From an uncultured Lachnospiraceae bacterium (GTDB taxonomy: Bacteria > Bacillota > Clostridia > Lachnospirales > Lachnospiraceae), in contig CAJTPF010000008.1 of NCBI GenBank assembly GCA_910578175.1, positions 36,615 through 88,271 of the forward strand: 51,657 bases of DNA, in the 5' to 3' direction. The position numbers and the translations under genes are program-made. Positions 44,268 to 51,657 of the stretch are shown piece by piece. Positions within the stretch are counted from its first letter, which is position 1. Every line of letters begins with the position of its first letter. The notes under the pieces were generated by a model. It saw only the letters and a list, made by a program, of their open reading frames with translations. It ran no database searches and was not told the origin of the DNA.

Positions 44268-44321
44268 ATCGGCATCCCGTTGATCCCTTACAGCAAATAT
44301 ACAGAAAGGACTGGTATCAAA

Positions 44322-45617
44322 ATGAGGACCATTCAGTTAACAGAAGATTCGAAAAAAAATATTTTAGATAATTTATTAAAGAGAAGTCCCAACAACTACG
44401 GAGAATTTACCCAACGGGTAGATTCCATTTTAAATGACGTAAAAAACCGTGGAGACGAGGCTGTCTTTGAATATACCAGACGGTTTGACGGTGCGGACAT
44501 CGATGCTTCCACGATTGTGGTAACAGAAGAAGAAATAAAAGAAGCATATGAGACCATCCGGCAGTCGGGATTGCTGGAGATCATTCAAAAAGCTATAGTC
44601 AATATAAGGGATTATCATGAAAAACAGCGGCAATTCAGCTGGTTTGACAGTAAGCCCGACGGAAGCATTCTCGGGCAGAAAATTACGCCGATTGAAAAAG
44701 TGGGGGTTTATGTTCCCGGCGGAAAGGCTGCCTATCCTTCTTCTGTTTTGATGAATATCATTCCGGCGAAAGTGGCGGGAGTAGACCGGATCATCATGAC
44801 CACACCGCCCGGCAAAGATGGAAAGGTAAATCCCGGAACACTGGTTGCCGCCTGTGAAGCCGGTGCCGATGTAATCTATAAAGTGGGCGGTGCCCAGGCC
44901 ATCGGCGCTCTTGCTTATGGAACGGAGTCAGTTCCTAAAGTAGATAAAATTGTAGGTCCGGGAAATATTTATGTGGCTCTGGCAAAAAAAGCCGTATATG
45001 GTTTTGTCAGTATCGATTCCATCGCCGGCCCCAGTGAAATACTGGTATTGGCCGATGAAACCGCCAATCCGAGATATGTGGCGGCTGATCTGCTGTCTCA
45101 GGCAGAACATGATGAAATGGCTTCCGCCATTCTGGTAACCACTTCCGAAGAACTGGCCCGGCAGGTATCCGCACAGGTGGATGAATTTATAGAAACACTT
45201 TCCCGAAAAGAGATTCTGATAAAATCCCTGGAGAACTACGGCTATATCCTTCTGGCGGAAACCATAGATGAAGCTATTTCCGTTGCCAATGAGATTGCAT
45301 CCGAACACCTGGAGATTGTAACGAGAGACCCGTTTAATACCATGACAAAGATTCGGAATGCCGGGGCAATTTTTCTGGGCGAATACAGTTCGGAACCGTT
45401 AGGCGATTATTTTGCGGGTCCGAACCATGTATTGCCCACGAACGGTACGGCAAAGTTCTTTTCTGCGCTCAGTGTGGATGACTTCATTAAGAAGTCAAGT
45501 ATAATATCTTTCAGCCGGGAAGCATTGGAGCCAATCCATGAAGATATCATCAGATTTGCAGCTTCCGAACAGTTAACGGCACATGCCAACTCGATTCAGG
45601 TACGGTTTGAAAAGTAA
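44322..45617 (+). CDS. hisD: Histidinol dehydrogenase
   Basis: HisD oxidises histidinol to histidine in two NAD-dependent steps. The 431-residue protein has the conserved GVYVPGGKAAYPSSVLMN (near 128) and SIDSIAGPSEILVLAD (near 232) blocks, DLLSQAEHDE near 255, and the catalytic SEHLEI near 326. ATG 44322 follows GAAAGGA and matches the family start; an ATG-less extension from 44280 is unlikely. Length is normal. Confidence 0.95.
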   Translation: MRTIQLTEDSKKNILDNLLKRSPNNYGEFTQRVDSILNDVKNRGDEAVFEYTRRFDGADIDASTIVVTEEEIKEAYETIRQSGLLEIIQKAIVNIRDYHEKQRQFSWFDSKPDGSILGQKITPIEKVGVYVPGGKAAYPSSVLMNIIPAKVAGVDRIIMTTPPGKDGKVNPGTLVAACEAGADVIYKVGGAQAIGALAYGTESVPKVDKIVGPGNIYVALAKKAVYGFVSIDSIAGPSEILVLADETANPRYVAADLLSQAEHDEMASAILVTTSEELARQVSAQVDEFIETLSRKEILIKSLENYGYILLAETIDEAISVANEIASEHLEIVTRDPFNTMTKIRNAGAIFLGEYSSEPLGDYFAGPNHVLPTNGTAKFFSALSVDDFIKKSSIISFSREALEPIHEDIIRFAASEQLTAHANSIQVRFEK

Positions 45618-45640
45618 AAACGAAAAGAAAGGAAAAAACT

Positions 45641-46240
45641 ATGGCAGAAGATTTAAAACGAATGGCAGATATTAAAAGAAAAACCAATGAAACAGATATT
45701 GACATGCATTTTGTTATTGACGGCCGTGGAACATCTAATATTCAGACAGGCATTGGTTTTTTTGATCATATGCTGAACAGTTTTTCAAGACACGGGCTTT
45801 TTGATATGGATTTAAAGGTTCAGGGAGATTTATATGTAGATTCCCATCATACGATTGAAGATACCGGAATTGTTTTGGGACAGGCGATCAAAGAAGCGGT
45901 TGGCGATAAAAAATCCATCCGGCGGTACGGCAGTATCCTGCTTCCCATGGATGAAACACTGATCTTATGTGCCATCGATCTGTCCGGCCGTCCCTATCTG
46001 GTGTTTGATGCGGATTTTACCACTCCGCAGGTCGGGTATTTTGATACGGAAATGGTAAAAGAATTTTTTTATGCGGTTTCCTATTCTGCGGGAATGAATC
46101 TTCATATAAAGCTGATTCACGGAAACAACAATCATCATATTATTGAAGGAATCTTCAAAGCATTTGCCAAGACGCTGGATGAAGCGACCCGGACAGATAG
46201 CAGGATTCCGGATCAGATGACAACCAAAGGCAGTCTCTAA
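45641..46240 (+). CDS. hisB: Imidazoleglycerol-phosphate dehydratase
   Basis: HisB removes water from imidazole glycerol phosphate. The 199-residue monofunctional form has the metal-binding motifs GFFDHMLNSFSRHGLF (near 43), DSHHTIEDTGIVLG (near 67) and NNHHIIEGIFKAFAKTLDEA (near 163). No phosphatase domain is attached. AGGAAAAAAC precedes the ATG. Confidence 0.95.
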   Translation: MAEDLKRMADIKRKTNETDIDMHFVIDGRGTSNIQTGIGFFDHMLNSFSRHGLFDMDLKVQGDLYVDSHHTIEDTGIVLGQAIKEAVGDKKSIRRYGSILLPMDETLILCAIDLSGRPYLVFDADFTTPQVGYFDTEMVKEFFYAVSYSAGMNLHIKLIHGNNNHHIIEGIFKAFAKTLDEATRTDSRIPDQMTTKGSL

Positions 46241-46286
46241 ATACGGCATGCGGTCATAGAAATTAACAACAGAAAGGCATAAGCGG

Positions 46287-47627
46287 ATGATGAATTATTG
46301 TAATATAATACCTAAAATTTATATCAAAAACGGAAAGCTCGTGGAAAACAGGCTCACCTGCAAAGAACTGGATCTGACCCCGGTTTCTTTTTGTGAACAG
46401 GCAGAAAATAACGGCGCCGATGAAGTACTGATATATGAACTGTCAGAGAATGATTCTGAACATGATATTAACATCAATACGATCAAAGAAATATCGGATG
46501 CCACGGATATTCCGATCTTACTGGGTGGAAATATCAAACGTCTGGAAGACGTCAAAAAATATATCTATGCGGGAGCCAGAATGGCTGTCCTGGATGCCGC
46601 CAAAGACAGCAATATTGCTTTGATCAAAGAAGCAGCCGATCGGTTCGGCAGGGATAAGATCGCCATTCGCTTTGAAGTCTCAGGTGATATAGACAAAAAA
46701 CAGGAAGACCATTCGGAAGATGTTTCAAAACAGCTTATCGATGCCTGTGTACAATTTTCCAACCTGGGAGCAGATTTATTGATCACGGATGATACCGTCA
46801 GTGAAAAGGTTTTTGATACCGTCAGGGAATTGCCGCTAAAAATCTTATTATCCTCACCCGATCTAACCGAACAGGACCTGGCTGCAATTGCCGGAAAAGA
46901 TTTTATCCATGGATTTTCTTCAAAGAAGATCATCGGAAACATACAAGAGATCATGGATGTTAAACAGAGGCTGAAAGCATTTGGGATGTGTGTAAATGTA
47001 TTTGAAAGCAGCATGAAGTTTTCGGATCTTAAACTGAACAGTGATGGGCATCTGACGGTAGTCGTTCAGGATTATAAGACAAATGAAGTTCTAATGGTAG
47101 CTTATATGAATGAAGATGCCTTTCAAAAAACCCTTGCAACCGGAAAAATGACTTATTATAGCAGAGAACGGCAGGAATTATGGGTGAAAGGCCAGACTTC
47201 CGGACATTTTCAATATGTCAAATCCCTTACCATGGATTGCGACAACGATACCATGCTTGCAAAAGTGAAGCAGTCCGGTGCTGCCTGCCATACCGGTAAC
47301 AGAAGCTGCTTTTTTAATACTCTGGTCAAAAAGGAATATGATGAAACAAATCCGTTAATGGTATTCGAGGATGTATTTAACGTTATCAGGGATCGAAAAT
47401 TACATCCGAAAGAAGGTTCTTATACAAATTATCTATTTGATAAGGGCATCGATAAGATATTAAAAAAAGTCGGAGAAGAGGCAACGGAAATCGTCATTGC
47501 GGCAAAAAATCCCGATAAAGAAGAGATTAAATACGAAATATCGGATTTTCTGTATCATGTAATGGTTCTGATGGCGGAAAAGGATGTTTCCTGGAAAGAA
47601 ATAATCAGAGAACTGGCACGCCGCTGA
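46287..47627 (+). CDS. hisI: Bifunctional HisIE with an N-terminal HisF/HisA-like barrel domain
   Basis: The C-terminal half of this 446-residue protein carries two enzymes of histidine synthesis. The HisI cyclohydrolase (about 255-350) shows LWVKGQTSGHFQYV, the DCDND zinc site and ACHTGNRSCFF. The HisE pyrophosphatase (about 357-446) shows KVGEEATEIVIAAKN. The first 230 residues look like a (beta/alpha)8 HisF/HisA barrel, with GADEVLIYEL, IPILLGGNIKRLEDVKKY and IYAGARMAVLD. The first catalytic Asp appears replaced (KIYIKNGKLVE where HisF has CLDV-type residues), so the barrel is probably inactive. hisA, hisF, hisH and hisC are not in this operon. Two ATGs (46287, 46290) are possible starts. 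Confidence 0.9.
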   Translation: MMNYCNIIPKIYIKNGKLVENRLTCKELDLTPVSFCEQAENNGADEVLIYELSENDSEHDININTIKEISDATDIPILLGGNIKRLEDVKKYIYAGARMAVLDAAKDSNIALIKEAADRFGRDKIAIRFEVSGDIDKKQEDHSEDVSKQLIDACVQFSNLGADLLITDDTVSEKVFDTVRELPLKILLSSPDLTEQDLAAIAGKDFIHGFSSKKIIGNIQEIMDVKQRLKAFGMCVNVFESSMKFSDLKLNSDGHLTVVVQDYKTNEVLMVAYMNEDAFQKTLATGKMTYYSRERQELWVKGQTSGHFQYVKSLTMDCDNDTMLAKVKQSGAACHTGNRSCFFNTLVKKEYDETNPLMVFEDVFNVIRDRKLHPKEGSYTNYLFDKGIDKILKKVGEEATEIVIAAKNPDKEEIKYEISDFLYHVMVLMAEKDVSWKEIIRELARR

Positions 47628-47663
47628 TTCTTAAAATTATATGTTAGAAAGGACGGTACTGTT

Positions 47664-49529
47664 TTGAAGCAATTAGCGCTATCCGATGAAATTTTGCTGA
47701 GTATTGAAAAACCTGCAAGGTATATTGGAAACGAAGTCAACATGGTAATAAAAGATTTAAAGGATATTGATATCCGTTTTGCCATGTGTTTTCCTGATGT
47801 ATATGAAATTGGGATGTCCCATCTCGGAATCCAGATATTATATGATATGTTGAACAAACGGGAGGATGTTTATTGCGAGCGGGTCTATTCTCCCTGGACA
47901 GATCTGGACCATATCATGCGTAAAGAGCAGATTCCGCTTTTTGCACTGGAATCCCAGGATCCTGTGAAAAAATTTGATTTTCTTGGGATTACCATACAGT
48001 ATGAAATGTGTTATACCAATATTCTGCAGATCCTGGACCTGAGCCAGATTCCACTGAAAGCCTGTGACCGGGACGAGTCCTGTCCCATTGTGATAGGCGG
48101 CGGTCCCTGTACCTATAATCCCGAACCGCTGGCACCATTCTTTGATATTTTTTATATAGGAGAGGGCGAAACCGTTTATTTTGAATTACTGGATAAATAT
48201 AAAGAATGGAAGAAAACCGGTGGTACCCGGAAAGAATTTCTTGAACTGGCGGCAAATATCGAAGGATTGTATATTCCTGCATTTTATGATGTGACATATC
48301 AGGAAGACGGAACCATTGCCTCGTTTCTTCCCAATAACCCCCATGCCGGAAAAATCATAAAAAAACAACTGGTTCTGGATATGGGACAGACTTTTTATCC
48401 GGAAAAACCGCTGGTACCTTTTATTAAAGTTACCCAGGACAGAGTCGTATTGGAGATCCAAAGGGGCTGTATCCGTGGCTGCCGGTTCTGTCAGGCAGGC
48501 TCCGTTTATAAACCTGTACGGGAACGCAATCTGGAATTTTTAAAAGATATGGCATATAAAATGCTGAAAAATACCGGACATGAGGAAATATCCCTGAGTT
48601 CCCTAAGTTCCAGTGATTATTCCAAACTGGAAGAACTGGTTAATTTTCTGATCGGCGAATTTAAAGGTAAAGGGGTGAATATATCCCTTCCCTCCCTTCG
48701 GATCGATGCATTTTCCCTGGATGTTATGAGCAAAGTACAGGATATCCGGAAGAGCAGTCTGACCTTTGCACCAGAAGCCGGTTCCCAGCGTCTCCGGAAT
48801 GTGATCAATAAAGGACTGACGGAGGAAGTTATATTAAACGGGGCAAAACTGGCGTTTGACGGCGGATGGAACCGTGTCAAGCTTTATTTTATGCTGGGAC
48901 TGCCAACGGAAACCGTGGAAGATATGGAAGGTATTGCCCTGTTAAGCGAAAAAATTGCAGAATTATATTATCAGATTCCAAAAGAAGAACGAAACGGCAA
49001 GGTCCAGATCGTTGCCAGTACCTCTTTTTTTGTGCCAAAACCATTTACACCCTTTCAATGGGCTTCCATGAATACCAAAGAGGAATTTTTAGATAAAGCC
49101 AAAATCGTAAATGCAAAAATGAAACAGATGCTGAATAAAAAAAGCCTGAAATATAACTGGCATGAAGCAGACGTAACCGTACTGGAAGGATTACTGGCCC
49201 GGGGAGACCGCAGGGTTGCCGATACGATCTTAAAAGCTTATGAATCAGGCTGTATCTATGATGCCTGGAGTGAAACATTCGATAAACACAAATGGGAACA
49301 GGCAATTAAAGAAACGGGAATCGATCTGGAGTTCTATACTACGAGAGAACGGAGTACGGACGAACTTCTGCCCTGGGATTTTATCGATATAGGTGTTACA
49401 AAAGATTTTCTGAAACGGGAGTGGCAGCGTGCAAAAGAAGAAACCGTAACGCCAAACTGCAGGATGCAATGTGCCGGCTGCGGGGCCATGAAGTTTGGAG
49501 GAGGTGTCTGCTTTGAAAATAAGAATTAA
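47664..49529 (+). CDS. TIGR03960 family radical-SAM protein with B12-binding-like domain
   Basis: This 621-residue protein has an N-terminal cobalamin-binding-like region (about 1-200, IRFAMCFPDVYEIGMSHLGI) and a radical-SAM core with Cys269, Cys273 and Cys276 in RGCIRGCRFCQAG. C-terminal cysteines appear in CRMQCAGCG. It starts with TTG 47664 after GAAAGGACGG. Its tail overlaps the next gene by 17 bases. The TIGR03960/TIGR03936 pair is common in Clostridia, usually before rng, and probably modifies tRNA or rRNA, though this is not proven. Confidence 0.9.
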   Translation: MKQLALSDEILLSIEKPARYIGNEVNMVIKDLKDIDIRFAMCFPDVYEIGMSHLGIQILYDMLNKREDVYCERVYSPWTDLDHIMRKEQIPLFALESQDPVKKFDFLGITIQYEMCYTNILQILDLSQIPLKACDRDESCPIVIGGGPCTYNPEPLAPFFDIFYIGEGETVYFELLDKYKEWKKTGGTRKEFLELAANIEGLYIPAFYDVTYQEDGTIASFLPNNPHAGKIIKKQLVLDMGQTFYPEKPLVPFIKVTQDRVVLEIQRGCIRGCRFCQAGSVYKPVRERNLEFLKDMAYKMLKNTGHEEISLSSLSSSDYSKLEELVNFLIGEFKGKGVNISLPSLRIDAFSLDVMSKVQDIRKSSLTFAPEAGSQRLRNVINKGLTEEVILNGAKLAFDGGWNRVKLYFMLGLPTETVEDMEGIALLSEKIAELYYQIPKEERNGKVQIVASTSFFVPKPFTPFQWASMNTKEEFLDKAKIVNAKMKQMLNKKSLKYNWHEADVTVLEGLLARGDRRVADTILKAYESGCIYDAWSETFDKHKWEQAIKETGIDLEFYTTRERSTDELLPWDFIDIGVTKDFLKREWQRAKEETVTPNCRMQCAGCGAMKFGGGVCFENKN

Positions 49530-50220
49530 GTTTTCTAAAACCGGAACCATGAAATTTATCGGTCATCTGGACATTATGCGTTATTTTCAAAAAGTCATGC
49601 GCAGGTCTGAAGTGAATATTGCATATTCGGAAGGATTCAGTCCACATCAGAAAATGTCTTTTGCTGCCCCCCTGGGCGTAGGACTGACCAGTGTAGGAGA
49701 ATATTTTGATATCGAGGTACATTCAACGGATTCCTCATCGGAAATGCTCCGGAGAATGAATGAAACAATGGCTAATGGAATGGAAGTCCTAAGCTATGTC
49801 CGTTTGCCGGATGACAGCAAAAATGCAATGTCACTGGTAGCGGCGGCTGACTATGAGGTAACGTTCCGGAACGATCGTCAGCCGGTTCCTGATATTTGCG
49901 GGCGCTTTTTTGAATTCATCCGTCAGCCGGTCATAAAAATCCTAAAAAAAACTAAAAAAAGCGAACAATTTGTAGATATTAAACCTCTGATCTTGGAATC
50001 AGGAGTGCCGGATAGATCTGCAGAATCTCCGGTCATTTTTCTGAAACTGTCTGCCGGAAGCGTAAACAATCTAAAACCTGAATTAGTCATGCAGGCATTT
50101 TATGAGTTTATGGGTCTGGAATATGAACCCTTTGCCATAGAAGTTAAACGTATGGAAATCTATGGGGAAGAAAACGGTCAGCTGATACCTCTGGAAAAAT
50201 ACGGCACCGTAATTGAATAA
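49513..50220 (+). CDS. TIGR03936 family (DUF2344) radical-SAM-linked protein
   Basis: This 235-residue protein matches the DUF2344 pattern: LKIRIKFSKTGTMKFIGHLD at the start, MRRSEVNIAYSEGFSPHQKM near 32 and FAAPLGVGLTSVGEYFDIEV near 53. It is the usual partner of the preceding radical-SAM gene. TTG 49513 follows GGAGGAGG and lies inside the end of the upstream gene, so translation is coupled. No catalytic motif is recognised. Confidence 0.88.
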   Translation: MKIRIKFSKTGTMKFIGHLDIMRYFQKVMRRSEVNIAYSEGFSPHQKMSFAAPLGVGLTSVGEYFDIEVHSTDSSSEMLRRMNETMANGMEVLSYVRLPDDSKNAMSLVAAADYEVTFRNDRQPVPDICGRFFEFIRQPVIKILKKTKKSEQFVDIKPLILESGVPDRSAESPVIFLKLSAGSVNNLKPELVMQAFYEFMGLEYEPFAIEVKRMEIYGEENGQLIPLEKYGTVIE

Positions 50221-50239
50221 AAAATCATGGGAGAACGGC

Positions 50240-51457
50240 ATGAACGGAAAATTAATCATAACGAAAACAGTCTGGCAGAGTCCCTCAGAATCCATCCGGA
50301 TTTTTTCCGGTCTGTATTCAGGCAAACGTTTTTATCAGGTAGGATTTTCAAAAGATATCTCTGAACATGAGAATGCCGGGCAGGTAGGCGACATAGTTGT
50401 AGGCCGCGTCAGGGATATCGTAAAAAATATTAACGCTGCGTTTGTGGAACTGCAGCCCGGATATACCGGATATTATTCTTTGGAAGAAAACGATTCCCAT
50501 ATTTTTCTGAATTCAAAAAATACAGACCGGCTCTGTCAGGGGGACTGGATTCTGGTTCAGGTAAAGAAGGCGGCCATAAAGACAAAAGCACCGGTTTTAA
50601 CATCAAAGATCAGTTTATGCGGTCAGTATGCAGTGCTGAATATCAATGATAAAGGACTGGGTTTTTCGGGAAAGATTCATCAGACGGATTTCCGTTCCAA
50701 TATCAGCCGTCTGATTCATGCTGAGGATACATTCGGCAATTTTGGGATCATCATACGTACCAATGCTGCAAATGTTAACAGCGACGCCATATTAGAGGAA
50801 TTAAGAACATTAAAAGACCAATGGGAGCGGATACTCCGGGAGGCTTTTCACCGGCCGTGTTATTATGTGGTCCGCCGAGCCGAACCGGAATATCTGAGGT
50901 TCATTAAGGGAAGCTATTCCGGTGAGATCCATGAGATTCTTACTGATGACCATGAAATTTATAAAGAGATAGAGCAGTATATCCATCTTATGCCTTTGAA
51001 TGAGATCCAACTGACATTTTATAAAGATGATCTGCTCCCCCTTTACAAACTTTATGAACTGGAATCCTTAATGAAAAATATCTTATCAAAAAATGTCTGG
51101 CTGAAATCCGGCGCTTATCTGGTCATTGAACCTACCGAAGCCATGGTTGTAATCGATGTAAATACCGGAAAATGCATAAAGGGCAGAAAACAGGAAGATA
51201 CTATATTCAAAGTGAACATGGAAGCAGCAAAAGAGATTGCCGTCCAACTCCGTCTGAGAAATTTATCTGGTATCATTATCATTGATTTTATCAACATGAA
51301 TTCAGATGAACAGAAGCAAATGCTGCTGGATGAATTAAAATATCATATTTTTCAGGATAAAATCAAAACCTCATTTGTGGAAATGACAAAGCTGGATCTT
51401 GTAGTTCTGACCAGAAAGAAAGCAGAAGCGCCGATTTATGAACAGTTGGAAAAGTGA
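50240..51457 (+). CDS. rng: Ribonuclease E/G family protein
   Basis: RNase G-type endonucleases cut single-stranded RNA and process rRNA ends. The 405-residue protein has an S1-like domain (about 38-120, GDIVVGRVRDIVKNINAAFV) and the catalytic DNase I-like region with Asp in VIDVNTGK (near 305) and IIIDFINMN (near 347). The zinc-link Cys-x-x-Cys region of longer RNase E/G proteins is missing; the protein ends at LDLVVLTRKK plus 14 residues. This short form appears in Clostridia. ATG 50240 follows GGGAG. Confidence 0.88.
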   Translation: MNGKLIITKTVWQSPSESIRIFSGLYSGKRFYQVGFSKDISEHENAGQVGDIVVGRVRDIVKNINAAFVELQPGYTGYYSLEENDSHIFLNSKNTDRLCQGDWILVQVKKAAIKTKAPVLTSKISLCGQYAVLNINDKGLGFSGKIHQTDFRSNISRLIHAEDTFGNFGIIIRTNAANVNSDAILEELRTLKDQWERILREAFHRPCYYVVRRAEPEYLRFIKGSYSGEIHEILTDDHEIYKEIEQYIHLMPLNEIQLTFYKDDLLPLYKLYELESLMKNILSKNVWLKSGAYLVIEPTEAMVVIDVNTGKCIKGRKQEDTIFKVNMEAAKEIAVQLRLRNLSGIIIIDFINMNSDEQKQMLLDELKYHIFQDKIKTSFVEMTKLDLVVLTRKKAEAPIYEQLEK

Positions 51458-51470
51458 ACCACCCTATGAA

Positions 51471-51520
51471 AACAGGCTAAAAGAAAACAAATCCTCACAA
51501 TCGTTTTCCTTTAGCCTGTT
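51471..51520. terminator. Long hairpin between convergent genes
   Basis: An eighteen-base stem with one mismatch (51471-51488 with 51503-51520, ends AACAGGCT/AGCCTGTT). The plus strand has no T-run after it; the minus strand reads TTTTCATA, so it better fits termination of the minus-strand gene, but it could also protect or end the rng transcript. Confidence 0.75.
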
Positions 51521-51538
51521 CTCAGCAGTCTGAATCGA

Positions 51539-51657
51539 CTAGTTCTTCTTGTCACTAAGACCAAGAATGTAATCGGATGTTACGCCATAATATTTTGTTA
51601 ATGTAATTAAGTGACGTATTGGCATCTCATTTGCTCCTCTTTCATAACGAGCATACA
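51539..51657 (-). CDS. XRE-family helix-turn-helix regulator, C-terminal end only
   Basis: On the minus strand a frame runs from the window edge to a TAG at 51541-51539, giving 38 residues that include YARYERGANEMP and YYGVTSDYILGLSD, the typical end of an XRE/Cro-type helix-turn-helix domain (recognition helix end, then the YF.VS.DYLLG motif). The N-terminus lies outside the window. It is convergent with rng. Confidence 0.75.
   Translation of the reverse strand, partial: YARYERGANEMPIRHLITLTKYYGVTSDYILGLSDKKN

Noticed and set aside
1..51657. CRISPR arrays, insertion sequences or integrases
   Set aside because: No regular direct repeats with spacers, no transposase-like frame and no integrase were seen in the window.

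Overview
The window is a bacterial chromosome segment, probably from a spore-forming anaerobic Firmicute of the class Clostridia, most like a Lachnospiraceae member. The grounds are spoIVA with a SigE-like promoter, a monomeric [FeFe] hydrogenase, the HisZ plus short-HisG pair, strong AGGAGG-type ribosome binding sites, moderate to low GC content, and the rplS-rbgA-rnhB-ylqG-ylqH order shared with Bacillus. Nearly all genes lie on the + strand. The exceptions are a tRNA-Leu and a partial regulator at the right edge. Species assignment is not possible from this evidence alone.

Layout. 1-1200: the end of an AT-rich gene, then rplS with a possible L19 leader and a strong terminator. 1250-11400: housekeeping genes for protein export (lepB), ribosome assembly (rbgA, der), RNase HII, an orphan FliK-like/FlhB-C-like pair, yraN, pgeF, a DUF512 radical-SAM protein and phospholipid synthesis (plsY, gpsA). 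11400-17560: a MalT/LuxR-type regulator, a DUF2442 protein, a group B-like [FeFe] hydrogenase with a candidate Rex operator, and an AraC/GyrI-type regulator with an unknown partner. 17590-22470: spoIVA, a purine permease and a membrane-anchored MutS-like ATPase. 22520-26920: an accessory unit coding for a 1221-residue secreted protein (four CBM26-like repeats, calcium-binding repeats, a VWA domain and a DUF4474-like end), coupled to a DUF5104-like lipoprotein. 26984-27066 (minus): tRNA-Leu(CAA). 27190-42235: an orphan ZAS-type zinc-finger protein, polA, coaE, an FtsA-like ATPase with extra C-terminal modules, a diguanylate cyclase, an M23 peptidase, relQ, rsuA, a YgiQ-type radical-SAM protein, an SDR, an unknown membrane protein, an RluA-family synthase and recU. 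42245-47627: a histidine operon (hisZ-hisG-hisD-hisB-hisIE) with a consensus sigma-A promoter and no T-box. 47664-51457: the TIGR03960/TIGR03936 radical-SAM pair and an RNase E/G. 51539-51657 (minus): the end of an XRE-type regulator.

Most of the window is ordinary core genome in which tightly spaced or overlapping genes suggest operons. The most unusual part is the secreted multidomain protein and its lipoprotein at 22601-26750. It is built like a surface-targeted effector (binding modules, spacers, variable C-terminal domain) followed by a coupled lipoprotein, and the base composition becomes AT-rich near the effector's end. That is the pattern expected of a polymorphic toxin and immunity pair, but here it is only an inference. 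Other points worth a second look are a HisIE protein with an N-terminal HisF-like barrel whose catalytic Asp appears lost, an FtsA-like protein with apparent beta-grasp tails, a FliK/FlhB-like pair with no flagellar genes nearby, and a candidate Rex site before the hydrogenase.
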